From: Promethearchaeota archaeon
Lineage (GTDB): Archaea > Asgardarchaeota > Lokiarchaeia > Sigyniarchaeales > SOKP01
Reading direction: 5' to 3'
Length of the DNA: 64,000 nucleotides
Assembly: GCA_019058365.1 (NCBI GenBank)
Contig: JAHPZE010000005.1
Coordinates: 1 to 64,000 of the forward strand
Shown: one piece after another, positions 36,810 to 46,025 of the stretch
Numbering within the stretch: position 1 is the first letter of the stretch
How the letters are laid out: each line of letters opens with the position of its first letter
Translations under genes and position numbers: made by a program
The notes under the pieces: generated by a model
The model's input: only the letters and a program-made list of their open reading frames with translations
The model's database searches: none
What the model was told of the DNA's origin: nothing

Positions 36810-36992
36810 TTGCTTAAAATGAGAGGAGACCCCAAAAAAAAGAAGAAGAAATATGATTATGAATATGATGATTATCATGATAAAAATGAGGGAGATAACG
36901 AAGTTATTGATTCTGATGAGGAAGATGATTGGGATTATGAAGATGACGACGAGGAAGAAAAGATAGAGAATTTCGATGAAATTTATAGTTAG
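36810..36992 (+). CDS. Very acidic small protein
   Basis: The product is about 57-60 residues: a basic head (RGDPKKKKKK) followed by a tail made mainly of D, E and Y. AGGAGG at 36800-36805 precedes TTG 36810 by four bases and ATG 36819 by 13. The opposite strand is open for 70 codons, but it is the reverse complement of acidic codons and looks hydrophobic by composition. The head-plus-acidic-tail form suggests a disordered adaptor or a nucleic-acid or protein mimic. No family is known. Confidence 0.5.
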   Translation: MLKMRGDPKKKKKKYDYEYDDYHDKNEGDNEVIDSDEEDDWDYEDDDEEEKIENFDEIYS

Positions 36993-37076
36993 TTTGAATA
37001 GATTATACAATAAGTAAAATTATGATTAAAAAAGATTTCAAATTCATGATTAAAAATACAAAATAAAAAAAAATAG

Positions 37077-37742
37077 GTGGTTTATACGGAAGAAATTAAA
37101 AGTATTGAAAAAATAGCCGAAGAAAATTCTAATATAGCGAAAAGTGAAAAAGATTCTGCTAGTGAAATGAAAGCTTTAGCTAAACAACTTGTAAAAAGAG
37201 CTAAAGCTAGAGAAATGCTTGTTAAAAATGAAATTGAACTAGCGAAAATACGAGAGAGATTAGCCGAGAAGAGTAAGAAATTAGTTGAAAAAAAAGAAAT
37301 AGTAAAAGATCTTTTGAAATTAGGCAATGACATTTTAAAAGCGGAGAAAAGTCAAGCGATTTACAATGAAAAAGTTGCTGAAATTCAAACAAAGATAGCT
37401 GAAGTTCAGGCAAAGATTGCGAATGTAGAAACTGAAATTGCTGAAGTAAATATAACACTTTCTAATAAAAAGTTTAATGAAGCTAAAGAAAGAGGCAATT
37501 TAGGAAAAAAACAATTAGATTATGTAAAACTAGTAAATATTAATGCTCCTGGTGAGAAGGTTTCTAAAGCAAAAGAAGATTATCTTAAAATACAGAAAAA
37601 TTTAACTAAGTTTGAAATTGATACAATGGTAATAAATAAAAATATAGCTGCAAAACAGAATAAATTAGCTGATTTGAAGAAAGAACTCTCAGAAAAATTA
37701 TCTGAAAGAGAAAAAGTTAGACCTGCTGAAAGTAGTTCCTAA
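37077..37742 (+). CDS. Coiled-coil protein, paralog 2 of a three-gene family
   Basis: The 221-residue protein is a long coiled coil like those at 30405 and 40455. Shared stretches include VKRAKAREMLVKNEIELAKI (about 40-59), AIYNEKVAEIQTKIAEVQAK (about 101-120), and QNKLADLKKELSEKLSEREK (about 194-213). Start GTG 37077 is embedded in AGGTGG. It is the only one of the three on the plus strand. No membrane segment is seen. Confidence 0.7.
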   Translation: MVYTEEIKSIEKIAEENSNIAKSEKDSASEMKALAKQLVKRAKAREMLVKNEIELAKIRERLAEKSKKLVEKKEIVKDLLKLGNDILKAEKSQAIYNEKVAEIQTKIAEVQAKIANVETEIAEVNITLSNKKFNEAKERGNLGKKQLDYVKLVNINAPGEKVSKAKEDYLKIQKNLTKFEIDTMVINKNIAAKQNKLADLKKELSEKLSEREKVRPAESSS

Positions 37743-37870
37743 AAATTTATTTACAATAAAGAATAAAAATCAAATAATTAATTTTTTTTATTAATAAATA
37801 ATATTCTATGAAAGTTTAAATTTTAAAAAATGTTTTTGGATTGACTGAAAGAAAGTAGAAAAGCGATTTT

Positions 37871-38065
37871 ATGATTTTAAATCAATTAATATTTTTAATC
37901 TTTCTTTCATTTGGGCTTTTAATAATAACTTTAATATTAATGATAAAAGTATTTATTGATCAATTGAAAAAAACAGATGAAGACCTTATCCTTCTTATTC
38001 TAATAGGTATTGTGATAAGTTTTTTAATATCTGTAATTTTAGGAATGATCCAAGATATACTATAG
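37871..38065 (+). CDS. Two-helix small membrane protein
   Basis: The 64-residue product has two hydrophobic helices (about 5-27 and 40-60) joined by a polar linker VFIDQLKKTDEDL. It starts with ATG 37871 and ends at TAG 38063-38065. It sits 128 bases after coiled-coil paralog 2. It is short and unassigned, but its clean two-helix pattern supports a real gene. Confidence 0.45.
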   Translation: MILNQLIFLIFLSFGLLIITLILMIKVFIDQLKKTDEDLILLILIGIVISFLISVILGMIQDIL

Positions 38066-38083
38066 TCAACTTTTTCAATTAGG

Positions 38084-38722
38084 TTAGTCTTGTTTATGTG
38101 TTTTTTCTATTTTTCCTTTTAACTGTTCAATTTCAATTTGTTTTTTTTCTATATCACGGTTTAAATTTACACATTCAAGATTTAGATCATTTAAATCTTT
38201 AGTTATTTTTTTTTTATCACTTTCGATTCTTCCTTCTTCAATGTTATTTAATTCTTTATCTAATTTTTCAATAGTTTGTTTTTTTTCATTGAATACTTCT
38301 TTTAAATACTTAATTTCTTCTTCCTTTGCTATTATCTCTTGTATTATGAGTTCACTTTCATCCATATCAATTAATTCTTCAATTCTAGAAATATACCTTT
38401 TTATTGCAGTTAATTTTAGTTCTTTTTCTTCTTCTTTCTTGAAAAAAAGAGCAATATTACTATCCTCACCTAGTTTCAAAATAATAATAGACATATCATC
38501 AGTTTCAAAAATAATTTTTTTATAATTTTCAAAATTATAATTACAAATTTCATAAAGTTTTTTTGTATGATTTAATATTTCTGCTAAATTTTCGCCTAAT
38601 TTTGGTATATTAATCTCTTGTTCAAACGTAGTTTGAAAAATTGTGCCATTGTTATAGAACATAGCAACGTGTTTCACTTCTGGTAAAGCCGATTTAATTC
38701 TTAGAATATTTTTAAATACCAT
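38084..38722 (-). CDS. Roadblock/LC7-like domain with C-terminal coiled coil
   Basis: The N-terminal 100 residues look like a Roadblock/LC7 domain: VKHVAMFYNNGTIFQTTF, helix LGENLAEILNHTKKLYEI, strands YKKIIFETDDMSIIILKLGE and SNIALFFKKE. A second half (about 115-212) is a coiled coil with KEEEIKYLKEVFNEKKQTIE and NLNRDIEKKQIEIEQLKGKI. Roadblock proteins are partners of small GTPases and are abundant in Asgard archaea; the fusion to a coiled coil suggests a scaffold. The fold call is by pattern, not by search. No small GTPase gene lies in the window. Confidence 0.55.
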   Translation of the reverse strand: MVFKNILRIKSALPEVKHVAMFYNNGTIFQTTFEQEINIPKLGENLAEILNHTKKLYEICNYNFENYKKIIFETDDMSIIILKLGEDSNIALFFKKEEEKELKLTAIKRYISRIEELIDMDESELIIQEIIAKEEEIKYLKEVFNEKKQTIEKLDKELNNIEEGRIESDKKKITKDLNDLNLECVNLNRDIEKKQIEIEQLKGKIEKTHKQD

Positions 38723-38811
38723 TTCATTATCATACTATTATAATTTTTACTTAGCTTAAAATGAATTGCATATTTTTTAAAATACTTTATTCTAATTTTA
38801 AGCTTAAACCT

Positions 38812-40272
38812 TTACTTTATTATTAATTTTCTAATTTTAGTTATAAAGTTCTGTATTTTAGAGGTTTTACCTTTTTTTGATTTTGTTCTTAGTAGCATAG
38901 ATAAACTAAATATAATGAAGAATATGATTAAAAGAATCATCATTCCAATTAAAAATTGGTAAATGATTACAAAATAGAGAGAAACAATTAATAATTGGTA
39001 GTTTGTTGTAAAAAATCCTAACTTAAAAAATTGTTTCATACTAATTGGTCGTTTATTCTTTTCAGCAATATTAGCAACAAGGATATTATCACCCATAGGA
39101 GTCAAATTGTCACCCCAATTAGCTCCTAATGCTAAACTAAAGAATGGTTGATTTACATTTTCAATTGATGGGATTAGAGGCATTCTTCCAATTACAGGAA
39201 TTAATATTTTGGTAATAGGAATATTATCTATATTGCTACTTAGATATGCAGAGAACCACATAATTATTAGAATCTGATTTAACGGACTTCTTCCAGCGAT
39301 ATATGAAATTCCTTCACCAATTGAATATAAAAGTCCAGTATATTCAAGAGCACCAGAGATAATGAAAATTCCTATAAGATAGAGAATGAGTTCAAAATCG
39401 ATTTTTGTTATTATATCTTTAGGATTTAGTTTACTTGTAATTATTAATATTAATGCCACCGTTAAAGCTAAGATATCAATTGATATAATGGTGGGAGGAA
39501 TTATAATAAAAAGTAAAAATGTAACAAAGAGTGCAATAGCAGATTTATATAGAAGCATTTTATTTTGAACAAAATTCCAGGTATTTATTTCTTTTAAAAT
39601 CTGAAATCCTCCTGTGGGTATTTCCAAGTCTTTTTTATATAAAAAAATAAAGAATATTAAAGTCAAGGGGAACATTAGTAATGAAATTATACCTACATTT
39701 ATAAAAAAATCAATGAATGAGATATTTGCATAACTCGTTATTAAAATGTTAGGAATTGAAGATATTGAAAAAACTGTTCCACCTATGTTTACTAAAATTG
39801 CTTGCGTTAATATATATGGAGAAGGATTTATATTTAATATTCGTGATACGGTTATAATAAGGGGAATTAATATAATGACTGTTAAGATATTATTTAAAAT
39901 AGAAGATAGAATTACTGTTATAATTGAAAATATTATTAGTAAATAAATCGGTTTTTCTCCTGTTAATTTGATCAAACTTATGGCAATAAATTGAAATAAT
40001 CCGGCCTCATTGGCAATTTGCACTATAATCATCATACTTAAAATTAATATTAAAGAATGTAAATTAACAAAACCCTCTGCTTGAGTCCCAAATAAAAATT
40101 CTACTATTTTAGAAAAGGGTTCTCCCTCAATGAAAAATAATGTAAAAAACGCAATTAATGCTCCTACAAGCGCAGCAATTGCTCTATTTAATTTATTAGT
40201 TAAAATTAAAATAACCACTGCTATAAAGCAACTCAAAATAATAATACTACTAATTATTTCCAATTCAAACAC
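38812..40272 (-). CDS. Ion-transporter-superfamily permease (ArsB/NhaD-like)
   Basis: The 486-residue product has about 11-12 membrane helices in two repeats. The first repeat has SSILNNILTVIILIPLIITVSRILN and the second SAYLSSNIDNIPITKILIPV, the paired N-N/D helical hairpins typical of the IT superfamily (ArsB, NhaD, CitMHS). SLALGANWGDNLTPMGDNILVA is the NhaD/ArsB-like substrate loop. It may export arsenite or exchange Na+ and H+; the sequence does not settle which. Start GTG 40272. No arsenic-resistance genes lie nearby, so a sodium role is somewhat favoured. Confidence 0.75.
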   Translation of the reverse strand: MFELEIISSIIILSCFIAVVILILTNKLNRAIAALVGALIAFFTLFFIEGEPFSKIVEFLFGTQAEGFVNLHSLILILSMMIIVQIANEAGLFQFIAISLIKLTGEKPIYLLIIFSIITVILSSILNNILTVIILIPLIITVSRILNINPSPYILTQAILVNIGGTVFSISSIPNILITSYANISFIDFFINVGIISLLMFPLTLIFFIFLYKKDLEIPTGGFQILKEINTWNFVQNKMLLYKSAIALFVTFLLFIIIPPTIISIDILALTVALILIITSKLNPKDIITKIDFELILYLIGIFIISGALEYTGLLYSIGEGISYIAGRSPLNQILIIMWFSAYLSSNIDNIPITKILIPVIGRMPLIPSIENVNQPFFSLALGANWGDNLTPMGDNILVANIAEKNKRPISMKQFFKLGFFTTNYQLLIVSLYFVIIYQFLIGMMILLIIFFIIFSLSMLLRTKSKKGKTSKIQNFITKIRKLIIK

Positions 40273-40454
40273 TTAATTTGATTTGATTTATTCATTTTTG
40301 AAGATTAAAATACTTAATAAATTTATTGCTTTTTTAATTCTAAATCTATTAATTTAAAATCTATGTGTCTTAGGTATTGAACTCATATACAATAAAACCT
40401 ATAGCAATTTTTATAAAAAAAAATTATTTCAGCATATTTATACATTGTAGGAGA

Positions 40455-41105
40455 TTAGAGAGCTGGGGGCCTGATTTTTTCACGCTCAGCTAATTTTTCT
40501 GAAAGTGCTTTTTTTAAATCAGCTAAATTGTCTTCTTTTTTTCTAATTACTGCACTTTTTTCAGAAACTTCTTTCATCGCTTTAGTTAAATGTAGTTGTT
40601 GATCTAGATAATCTTTTTCTGCTTTTGTTATTTTTTCGCTTAAAGCTGAAGTTTTCACAAGTTTAATATACTTTAATTGTTTATTTGCTAAAGCTTCACG
40701 TTCTTTAGCAACTTTCAACTTTTCATTTATAATTTTCATTTCATCTTCAGCAATGTCTATTTCTATATGCGCTATTTTTCTTTGCACCTCAGCAACGTTT
40801 TTTTGGGCTCCAGCAATCTTTTCGCTATAAATAACATATTTTTCTTCAATCTCTAAATCAATATCAGAGAATTTCAGAATATCTTTAACATTCTCTTTGT
40901 TTCTAATCAATTTAATATTTTTTTCAGCTAATCGTTCTCGCATTTTTGCTAATTCAATTTCATTCTTAACAAGCGTTTCTCGTGCTTTAGCTCGTTTTTG
41001 CTCTAGTTTGATGGTCAATTTGAAATCTTTGGTTAAAGTTTTTTCATTTTTAGCAATATCTAAATTTTTATTTGCTGTTATTTCTAAATTTTCAATACTT
41101 TCCAA
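40455..41105 (-). CDS. Coiled-coil protein, paralog 3 of a three-gene family
   Basis: The 216-residue coiled-coil protein shares with its two paralogs the RAKARETLVKNEIELAKMRE stretch (about 38-57), YVIYSEKIAGAQKNVAEVQR (about 91-110), and a C-terminal EDNLADLKKALSEKLAEREK. Paralogs 2 and 3 look closer to each other than to paralog 1. Start TTG 41105. It lies 182 bases upstream of the transporter gene on the same strand. Confidence 0.7.
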   Translation of the reverse strand: MESIENLEITANKNLDIAKNEKTLTKDFKLTIKLEQKRAKARETLVKNEIELAKMRERLAEKNIKLIRNKENVKDILKFSDIDLEIEEKYVIYSEKIAGAQKNVAEVQRKIAHIEIDIAEDEMKIINEKLKVAKEREALANKQLKYIKLVKTSALSEKITKAEKDYLDQQLHLTKAMKEVSEKSAVIRKKEDNLADLKKALSEKLAEREKIRPPAL

Positions 41106-41309
41106 ATGATAACACCATTTTATTTTAAAATTAGACTTTTTTGGATATGTAATGATTAAGGATGCAAATTAATATAAATTTTTATCTTTGAAAGATTCTT
41201 TTATTAGTGGAATCAAAAAGAAGGCTATTATAGTTCAAAAATTAAATAATATATATGAGTTTCTCTCAAATCATATAAAAAGATACACTAATAATTTTAT
41301 CTTTATATT

Positions 41310-42125
41310 TTAGGATCTTGAAATGTAATATCTAAATTTTCCACTATCATCGTCAATTTGCCATGCTTCAAAAAAATCAAAAGCTTTCTTAGTATGCCAT
41401 AGATTCTCTATATTTTCAATACCATTGTAAAGATCTGTTAAAAGAGTTTTATCACATGGATATTTTCTATGTGAAGGATATAATTCAAGATCTTTTTGCT
41501 TTTCACATAAATCTATCAATTTAGAAAGAGTTTCAAGAACTTCTGAAAAACTTTCTCTTTTAGGTAGGAACTGATCTCCGTAATAAGCAACATCACTTGT
41601 AAAAAGTTCGCTTGTAGATGTCAACAAACATATAGAGCCAGGAGAATGTCCAGGACAGTGAATAACTTTTACCTCTATTTCTCCTAAATCAAATACATCT
41701 CCATCTTTTAAAGGCTTAATTACTTTTGCTGGAGGGATTAAAAAATTTTGGTCTTCATATACCTTTACAATTTCATTAGGAGAATCTTTAAAGAATGAAA
41801 CATCATAGGGTTTCGAGACTTTATCAACCTCATTTTCATGAATGTAGACCTCTTCAAATTCCACATTACCTAAAGGATGATCCCAATGATAATGAGTATT
41901 GAAAACTAAAAGACTTCTTTCACCTATCAAACCATCTACTATTGGTTTAAGTGGATAGAGTCCACAGCCCGTATCAAGTAAAAGAGCAGTATGAGTTCCT
42001 AAAAGTAAATACATATTGAGAGGATCATTTGTATAAACCGGATGAACCAAGGATATATTTTCATTTATAACAAATAAATAATCCTTACGTTTTGAAATTT
42101 CAAAATGTTGGTTATTGCTACTCAT
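41310..42125 (-). CDS. Metallo-beta-lactamase-fold hydrolase
   Basis: The 271-residue protein has the MBL metal motif THYHWDHPLG (H-x-H-x-D-H, about residues 77-86), the third His in HCPGHSPGSICLL, the Asp in TSDVAYYGD and the last His in YPSHRKYPC. All metal ligands are present. An N-terminal strand with TALLLDTGCGLYPLK is typical. It is likely a glyoxalase-II-like or thioester hydrolase; the substrate is unknown. Confidence 0.85.
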   Translation of the reverse strand: MSSNNQHFEISKRKDYLFVINENISLVHPVYTNDPLNMYLLLGTHTALLLDTGCGLYPLKPIVDGLIGERSLLVFNTHYHWDHPLGNVEFEEVYIHENEVDKVSKPYDVSFFKDSPNEIVKVYEDQNFLIPPAKVIKPLKDGDVFDLGEIEVKVIHCPGHSPGSICLLTSTSELFTSDVAYYGDQFLPKRESFSEVLETLSKLIDLCEKQKDLELYPSHRKYPCDKTLLTDLYNGIENIENLWHTKKAFDFFEAWQIDDDSGKFRYYISRS

Positions 42126-42292
42126 ATTTTAATTAATGTTTATATTGGATTTAATATTAATTGCCAAATTACCTTTTGAAAAGATTGACATAATTGGAAA
42201 AACACTAAAAAACTATATTAAGTATTTCATTGAACATTGATTATACAAAAAAATAAAGAAGTTCTAAAAAAAAAAAACATAAGTGACTAATT

Positions 42293-43018
42293 ATGGTCTT
42301 AAATTTATTGGAGATATTGCATGGAACTCTTACTATAGTATTCGTTGTTATTTCAATCTTTATTGGATTAAGAATTATATCAAGATATTTTGTACTAAAA
42401 AAAAATCAATTTCTTTTATTTGGAATATTCTGGATTGGGATGACAACTCCTTGGTGGCCAAATATAATTAGTTTTATAATGGTATTAGTAACGGGTGGAA
42501 CAATTGATATTGAAATTTATGTGGTATTGGGTATAGCTTTTTTGCCAATAACAATTACTTTAGGATTAATTGCTTTTTTAAAAGTTTTACCATTAACTAA
42601 GAAAAACAAGAAGGTCTTTTTTGCTATAGATCTCTGTGCAAATATTGCTTATGAAGTCTACTTTTTTATCTTTCTCTTTGTAGATTTATCTGCTATTGCA
42701 TCTTACGAGGGCCTATTTATTCTTAAATGGTCAATACTAAGTCAAATATACTTTATATTTAGTTTAATAGTATTCTTATTAGTGGGAATACCATTTTCAA
42801 GAGTTTCATTACATTCAGAAGATCCTGAAATACATATAAAGGGTAAATTTCTATTATTTGCTTTTATCTCTTTTGCAACTGGTACCGTATTAGACTTTGC
42901 ATTATCTTCACCGATAACATATCTTATTGCCAGGTTAATTTTACTTTCAAGTTCACTTGAATTTTATATTGGATTAATTCTACCTAAATGGGTAAAGAAG
43001 ATTTTAAAAATGGGATGA
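42293..43018 (+). CDS. Seven-helix membrane protein of unknown function
   Basis: The 241-residue product has about seven membrane helices and no soluble domain. Polar or aromatic motifs in helices include GMTTPWWPNIISF and DLCANIAYEVYFF. The pattern resembles 7TM sensor modules found at the N-terminus of kinases, but no kinase domain follows. Start ATG 42293. It precedes the CrtI-type gene by 178 bases and may or may not share its transcript. Confidence 0.55.
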   Translation: MVLNLLEILHGTLTIVFVVISIFIGLRIISRYFVLKKNQFLLFGIFWIGMTTPWWPNIISFIMVLVTGGTIDIEIYVVLGIAFLPITITLGLIAFLKVLPLTKKNKKVFFAIDLCANIAYEVYFFIFLFVDLSAIASYEGLFILKWSILSQIYFIFSLIVFLLVGIPFSRVSLHSEDPEIHIKGKFLLFAFISFATGTVLDFALSSPITYLIARLILLSSSLEFYIGLILPKWVKKILKMG

Positions 43019-43196
43019 CTTATTTAGGAATACTAACGTTAATTTTTTGATTCCTTTTTTGAAAAAATTAGATGTTTAATTTAAGCTCCTAACGAGTTAG
43101 AATTAAAATGAAACTATTTAAAATTTCATTTATTTACTTTATTTAATATTTAGCTGAGTAAATTTTGGGAACATTAAAATTATATTATAGATAAGA

Positions 43197-44759
43197 ATGA
43201 TGAAGCTACAAAATTTTAACCAATCTTATGATGTAGTTGTTATAGGCGCGGGAAATGGTGGATTAACAGCAGCTACCCAATTAGCTATAAGTGGTAAGAA
43301 AGTAATATTATTTGAACAACATAATTTACCAGGTGGTTTTGCTACCAGTTTTATAAGGGGTCGATTTGAATTCGAAGCTACACTTCACGAATTATGTGAT
43401 TATGGTCCCGCAACAAATAAGGGAAGTATTAGAAAATTATTTGAAGATAATTTTGGCTTAAATTTAGATTTTGTTGAAATTCCTGAAGCTTTTAGATTAA
43501 TTGTTACAAATCCTAATGAAAAATTAGATCTTGTTGTGCCATTTGGAGTAGAAAACTTTATTAATACTTTAGAAAAAGAAGTACCCGGATCCACCGAATC
43601 AATAAGAACTTATATTCAACTATGTGATGAGATTGTAAATGCTATCAAATATATAACAGAATCTGAGGGAAATCCCGATAAAAAAGTTTTAATCAAGAAC
43701 TTCAAGAATTTTCTAAAGGTAACACCATACACTCTAGATCAGGTAAATAATGCCTTAAAAATACCTAAGAGAGCACAAAATATACTAAATGCTTATTGGT
43801 GTTATATAGCAATACCTACGAGCAGGATAAACTTTTCTTTTTATGCTGCCATGCATTACTATTTTTTAATCCGGAAAGCTTACTTTCCAAAATATCGATC
43901 TCACGGATTTACTTCCGCATTAGAATCTAAAATTAGAGAAATGGGAGGAAACGTTCAATATAATACAAAAGTAGAAAAAATTTTAGTAGAAAAAGGTAAA
44001 GTGATTGGAGTTGAGACATCTAAAGGTGATAAAATTCAAACTAGCCATGTAATTTCAAATGCTTCACCTACTCTAATATATAATAATTTAATATATCCTA
44101 AGAAAGAAGTACCTGAAATAGCATATAAAAATGTTAATGCGAGAAAGCATGCTATAAGTTGTTTTGTAGTATATTTAGGTTTGGATAAATCAGCAGAAGA
44201 ATTAGGAATTATTAATTACAGCTACCATATTTACGATACTTTTAATACAGAAGAAATTTATGAATCCTTTAAAACTCTTAATCCTCCAAAAGCTCAAGCA
44301 ACAGTATGTTTAAATAATATTATTCCAGATTGTTCTCCTAACGGAACCTGTATGTTAACAATCACAGCTTTCTTTTTACCTGAAGCTTGGAAAGATGTAA
44401 CCGCTAGGGATTATTTTAAGTTGAAAAGTAAAATAGCAAGTGATTTAATTGATACATTTGAAAAAGCAACTGGAACATCTATCAAAAATCATATAGAAGA
44501 ACTTGAAATTGCTACACCTCAAACTCTTACTCGATATACAGGTACTTATTATGGCTCTGCTTACGGTTATGAAACTGACCCATGGGATTCATTCATGCCA
44601 AGATTAATGGCTATGGGTGATGAAAAATATATTGAGGGGCTAGAAATATGCGGAGGGTTTTCTGCAAATTGTCAAAGTTATACTAATGCATTACTCTCCG
44701 GTCAAATAGCAGCATTTTTAACTATTTTAGATTTAGAAAAGAGGGAGGGAAGTTTGTAA
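43197..44759 (+). CDS. FAD-dependent oxidoreductase, CrtI/CrtISO family
   Basis: The 520-residue flavoprotein starts with VVVIGAGNGGLTAATQLA (FAD motif, about 13-30), has FEQHNLPGGFATSF after it, and ends with a family-type FAD motif GLEICGGFSANCQSYTNALL. It is related to, but clearly different from, the protein at 3027-4550. Its stop TAA overlaps the next gene's ATG (TAATG), so it is translationally coupled to a ferredoxin-reductase-like flavoprotein. That partner could supply or accept electrons, pointing to a reductase or desaturase acting on a prenyl or lipid chain. The substrate is not known. Confidence 0.85.
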   Translation: MMKLQNFNQSYDVVVIGAGNGGLTAATQLAISGKKVILFEQHNLPGGFATSFIRGRFEFEATLHELCDYGPATNKGSIRKLFEDNFGLNLDFVEIPEAFRLIVTNPNEKLDLVVPFGVENFINTLEKEVPGSTESIRTYIQLCDEIVNAIKYITESEGNPDKKVLIKNFKNFLKVTPYTLDQVNNALKIPKRAQNILNAYWCYIAIPTSRINFSFYAAMHYYFLIRKAYFPKYRSHGFTSALESKIREMGGNVQYNTKVEKILVEKGKVIGVETSKGDKIQTSHVISNASPTLIYNNLIYPKKEVPEIAYKNVNARKHAISCFVVYLGLDKSAEELGIINYSYHIYDTFNTEEIYESFKTLNPPKAQATVCLNNIIPDCSPNGTCMLTITAFFLPEAWKDVTARDYFKLKSKIASDLIDTFEKATGTSIKNHIEELEIATPQTLTRYTGTYYGSAYGYETDPWDSFMPRLMAMGDEKYIEGLEICGGFSANCQSYTNALLSGQIAAFLTILDLEKREGSL

Positions 44760-45991
44760 TGAAAGATGATAAAGATAAAAAACTTAGTGTAAGTGTGAAA
44801 GGAAATATAAGGGATTTATTAGCATTTAAAAATTTAGTGTCTGAAAGAAAGAAAAAAATTGAAAAAGCATCTAATAAACCAATTGAATATGATCCTATCT
44901 ATCAACTTGTTCAAAATCTCCATCCAAAAAAACAACATATGATTATAAATAAAATTATTGATGAAACAAAATCAACAAGAACCTTCAGATTAATACCAGA
45001 TCCTGATTCGGAAACAGAAACATTGGCGTATTTTAGAGCGGGTCAATATTTAAGCTTGAAAGTTCAAGTTAATGGTGTATCCATAACAAGACCATATTCT
45101 TTATCTTCTTCTCCTACAGATGCGTTGAAAGGATTTTATGAAATTACTATACGTAAAGAAGAGCACGGGTTTTTAACAAATTACATTTGGGATAATTGGA
45201 ATGTTGGAACTAAGGTCGAGAGTTCTGGGCCTGAGGGGCATTTGTATTATGAATCACTTCGGGATTTAGGTCATATTGTAGGAATTGCAGGAGGGACTGG
45301 AATTAATCCCTTTCGTTCAATTGCTAGGGAGATTACTGAAGGAAATTTAAATACTAAATTAACTTTACTATATGGAAGTAGTAATGAGGATGATATTCTT
45401 TTTTATAATGAGTTTAAACAACTGGAAGAAAAACATCCAGATAACATTAAAACAGTTTTTGTCTTGAGCTGTGATGAAATTACATTAGAAGAATGCGAAA
45501 AAGGATTTATAACGGCTGATATAATTAAAAAATACGTTGATGCAAATCAGTGTTCATTTTTTATCTGTGGTCCACAGGAAATGTATAAGTTTATTGAAAA
45601 AGAATTGCAAATGCTCAAAATTCCACTTAAAAGAATTCGAAGAGAAGTGTTTGGTGAAATTAAAGATATTATAAATTACTCTGGTTTTCCATATGAAATT
45701 GCTGAAAAAGTCTTCAAAATAAGAGTACAGATTGGTAATTTAGTTAAAGAAATACCAGGAAAAGCAACAGAATCTATTCTTGTTGCTATTGAAAGAGCTA
45801 ATTTAGCACCACCATCAAAATGTCGATCTGGTGAGTGCGGATTTTGTCGTTCTGTACTTCTTTCTGGGCATATTTATGTTAGTCCTATAAATGATTCGAG
45901 AAGAAACGCTGATAAGTTATTTAACTATTTCCATCCTTGCTCATCTTATCCGATATCTGATCTTGAGATTGAAGTTCCAAGAAAATTATAA
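44759..45991 (+). CDS. Flavodoxin/ferredoxin-reductase-like protein with C-terminal 2Fe-2S ferredoxin
   Basis: The 410-residue protein has a short N-terminal linker (1-60), an FAD domain with FRAGQYLSL and RPYSLSSSP, an NAD(P) domain with GIAGGTGINPFRSI and FFICGPQEMYKF, and a C-terminal plant-type 2Fe-2S domain (CRSGECGFCRSVLL...CSSYP; C-x4-C-x2-C and a last Cys). This is the Mmo/BenC and ferredoxin-NAD reductase layout. The gene overlaps the preceding CrtI-type gene and so likely gives it reducing power or takes its electrons. Confidence 0.88.
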   Translation: MKDDKDKKLSVSVKGNIRDLLAFKNLVSERKKKIEKASNKPIEYDPIYQLVQNLHPKKQHMIINKIIDETKSTRTFRLIPDPDSETETLAYFRAGQYLSLKVQVNGVSITRPYSLSSSPTDALKGFYEITIRKEEHGFLTNYIWDNWNVGTKVESSGPEGHLYYESLRDLGHIVGIAGGTGINPFRSIAREITEGNLNTKLTLLYGSSNEDDILFYNEFKQLEEKHPDNIKTVFVLSCDEITLEECEKGFITADIIKKYVDANQCSFFICGPQEMYKFIEKELQMLKIPLKRIRREVFGEIKDIINYSGFPYEIAEKVFKIRVQIGNLVKEIPGKATESILVAIERANLAPPSKCRSGECGFCRSVLLSGHIYVSPINDSRRNADKLFNYFHPCSSYPISDLEIEVPRKL

Positions 45992-46025
45992 GAATTGTAA
46001 GAAATTAAAGGAAAAAAGTGTTAAT

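Noticed and set aside
36798..37010. 70-codon hydrophobic minus-strand frame
   Set aside because: It is the reverse complement of Asp/Glu-rich codons, and the plus strand has AGGAGG and a better start.
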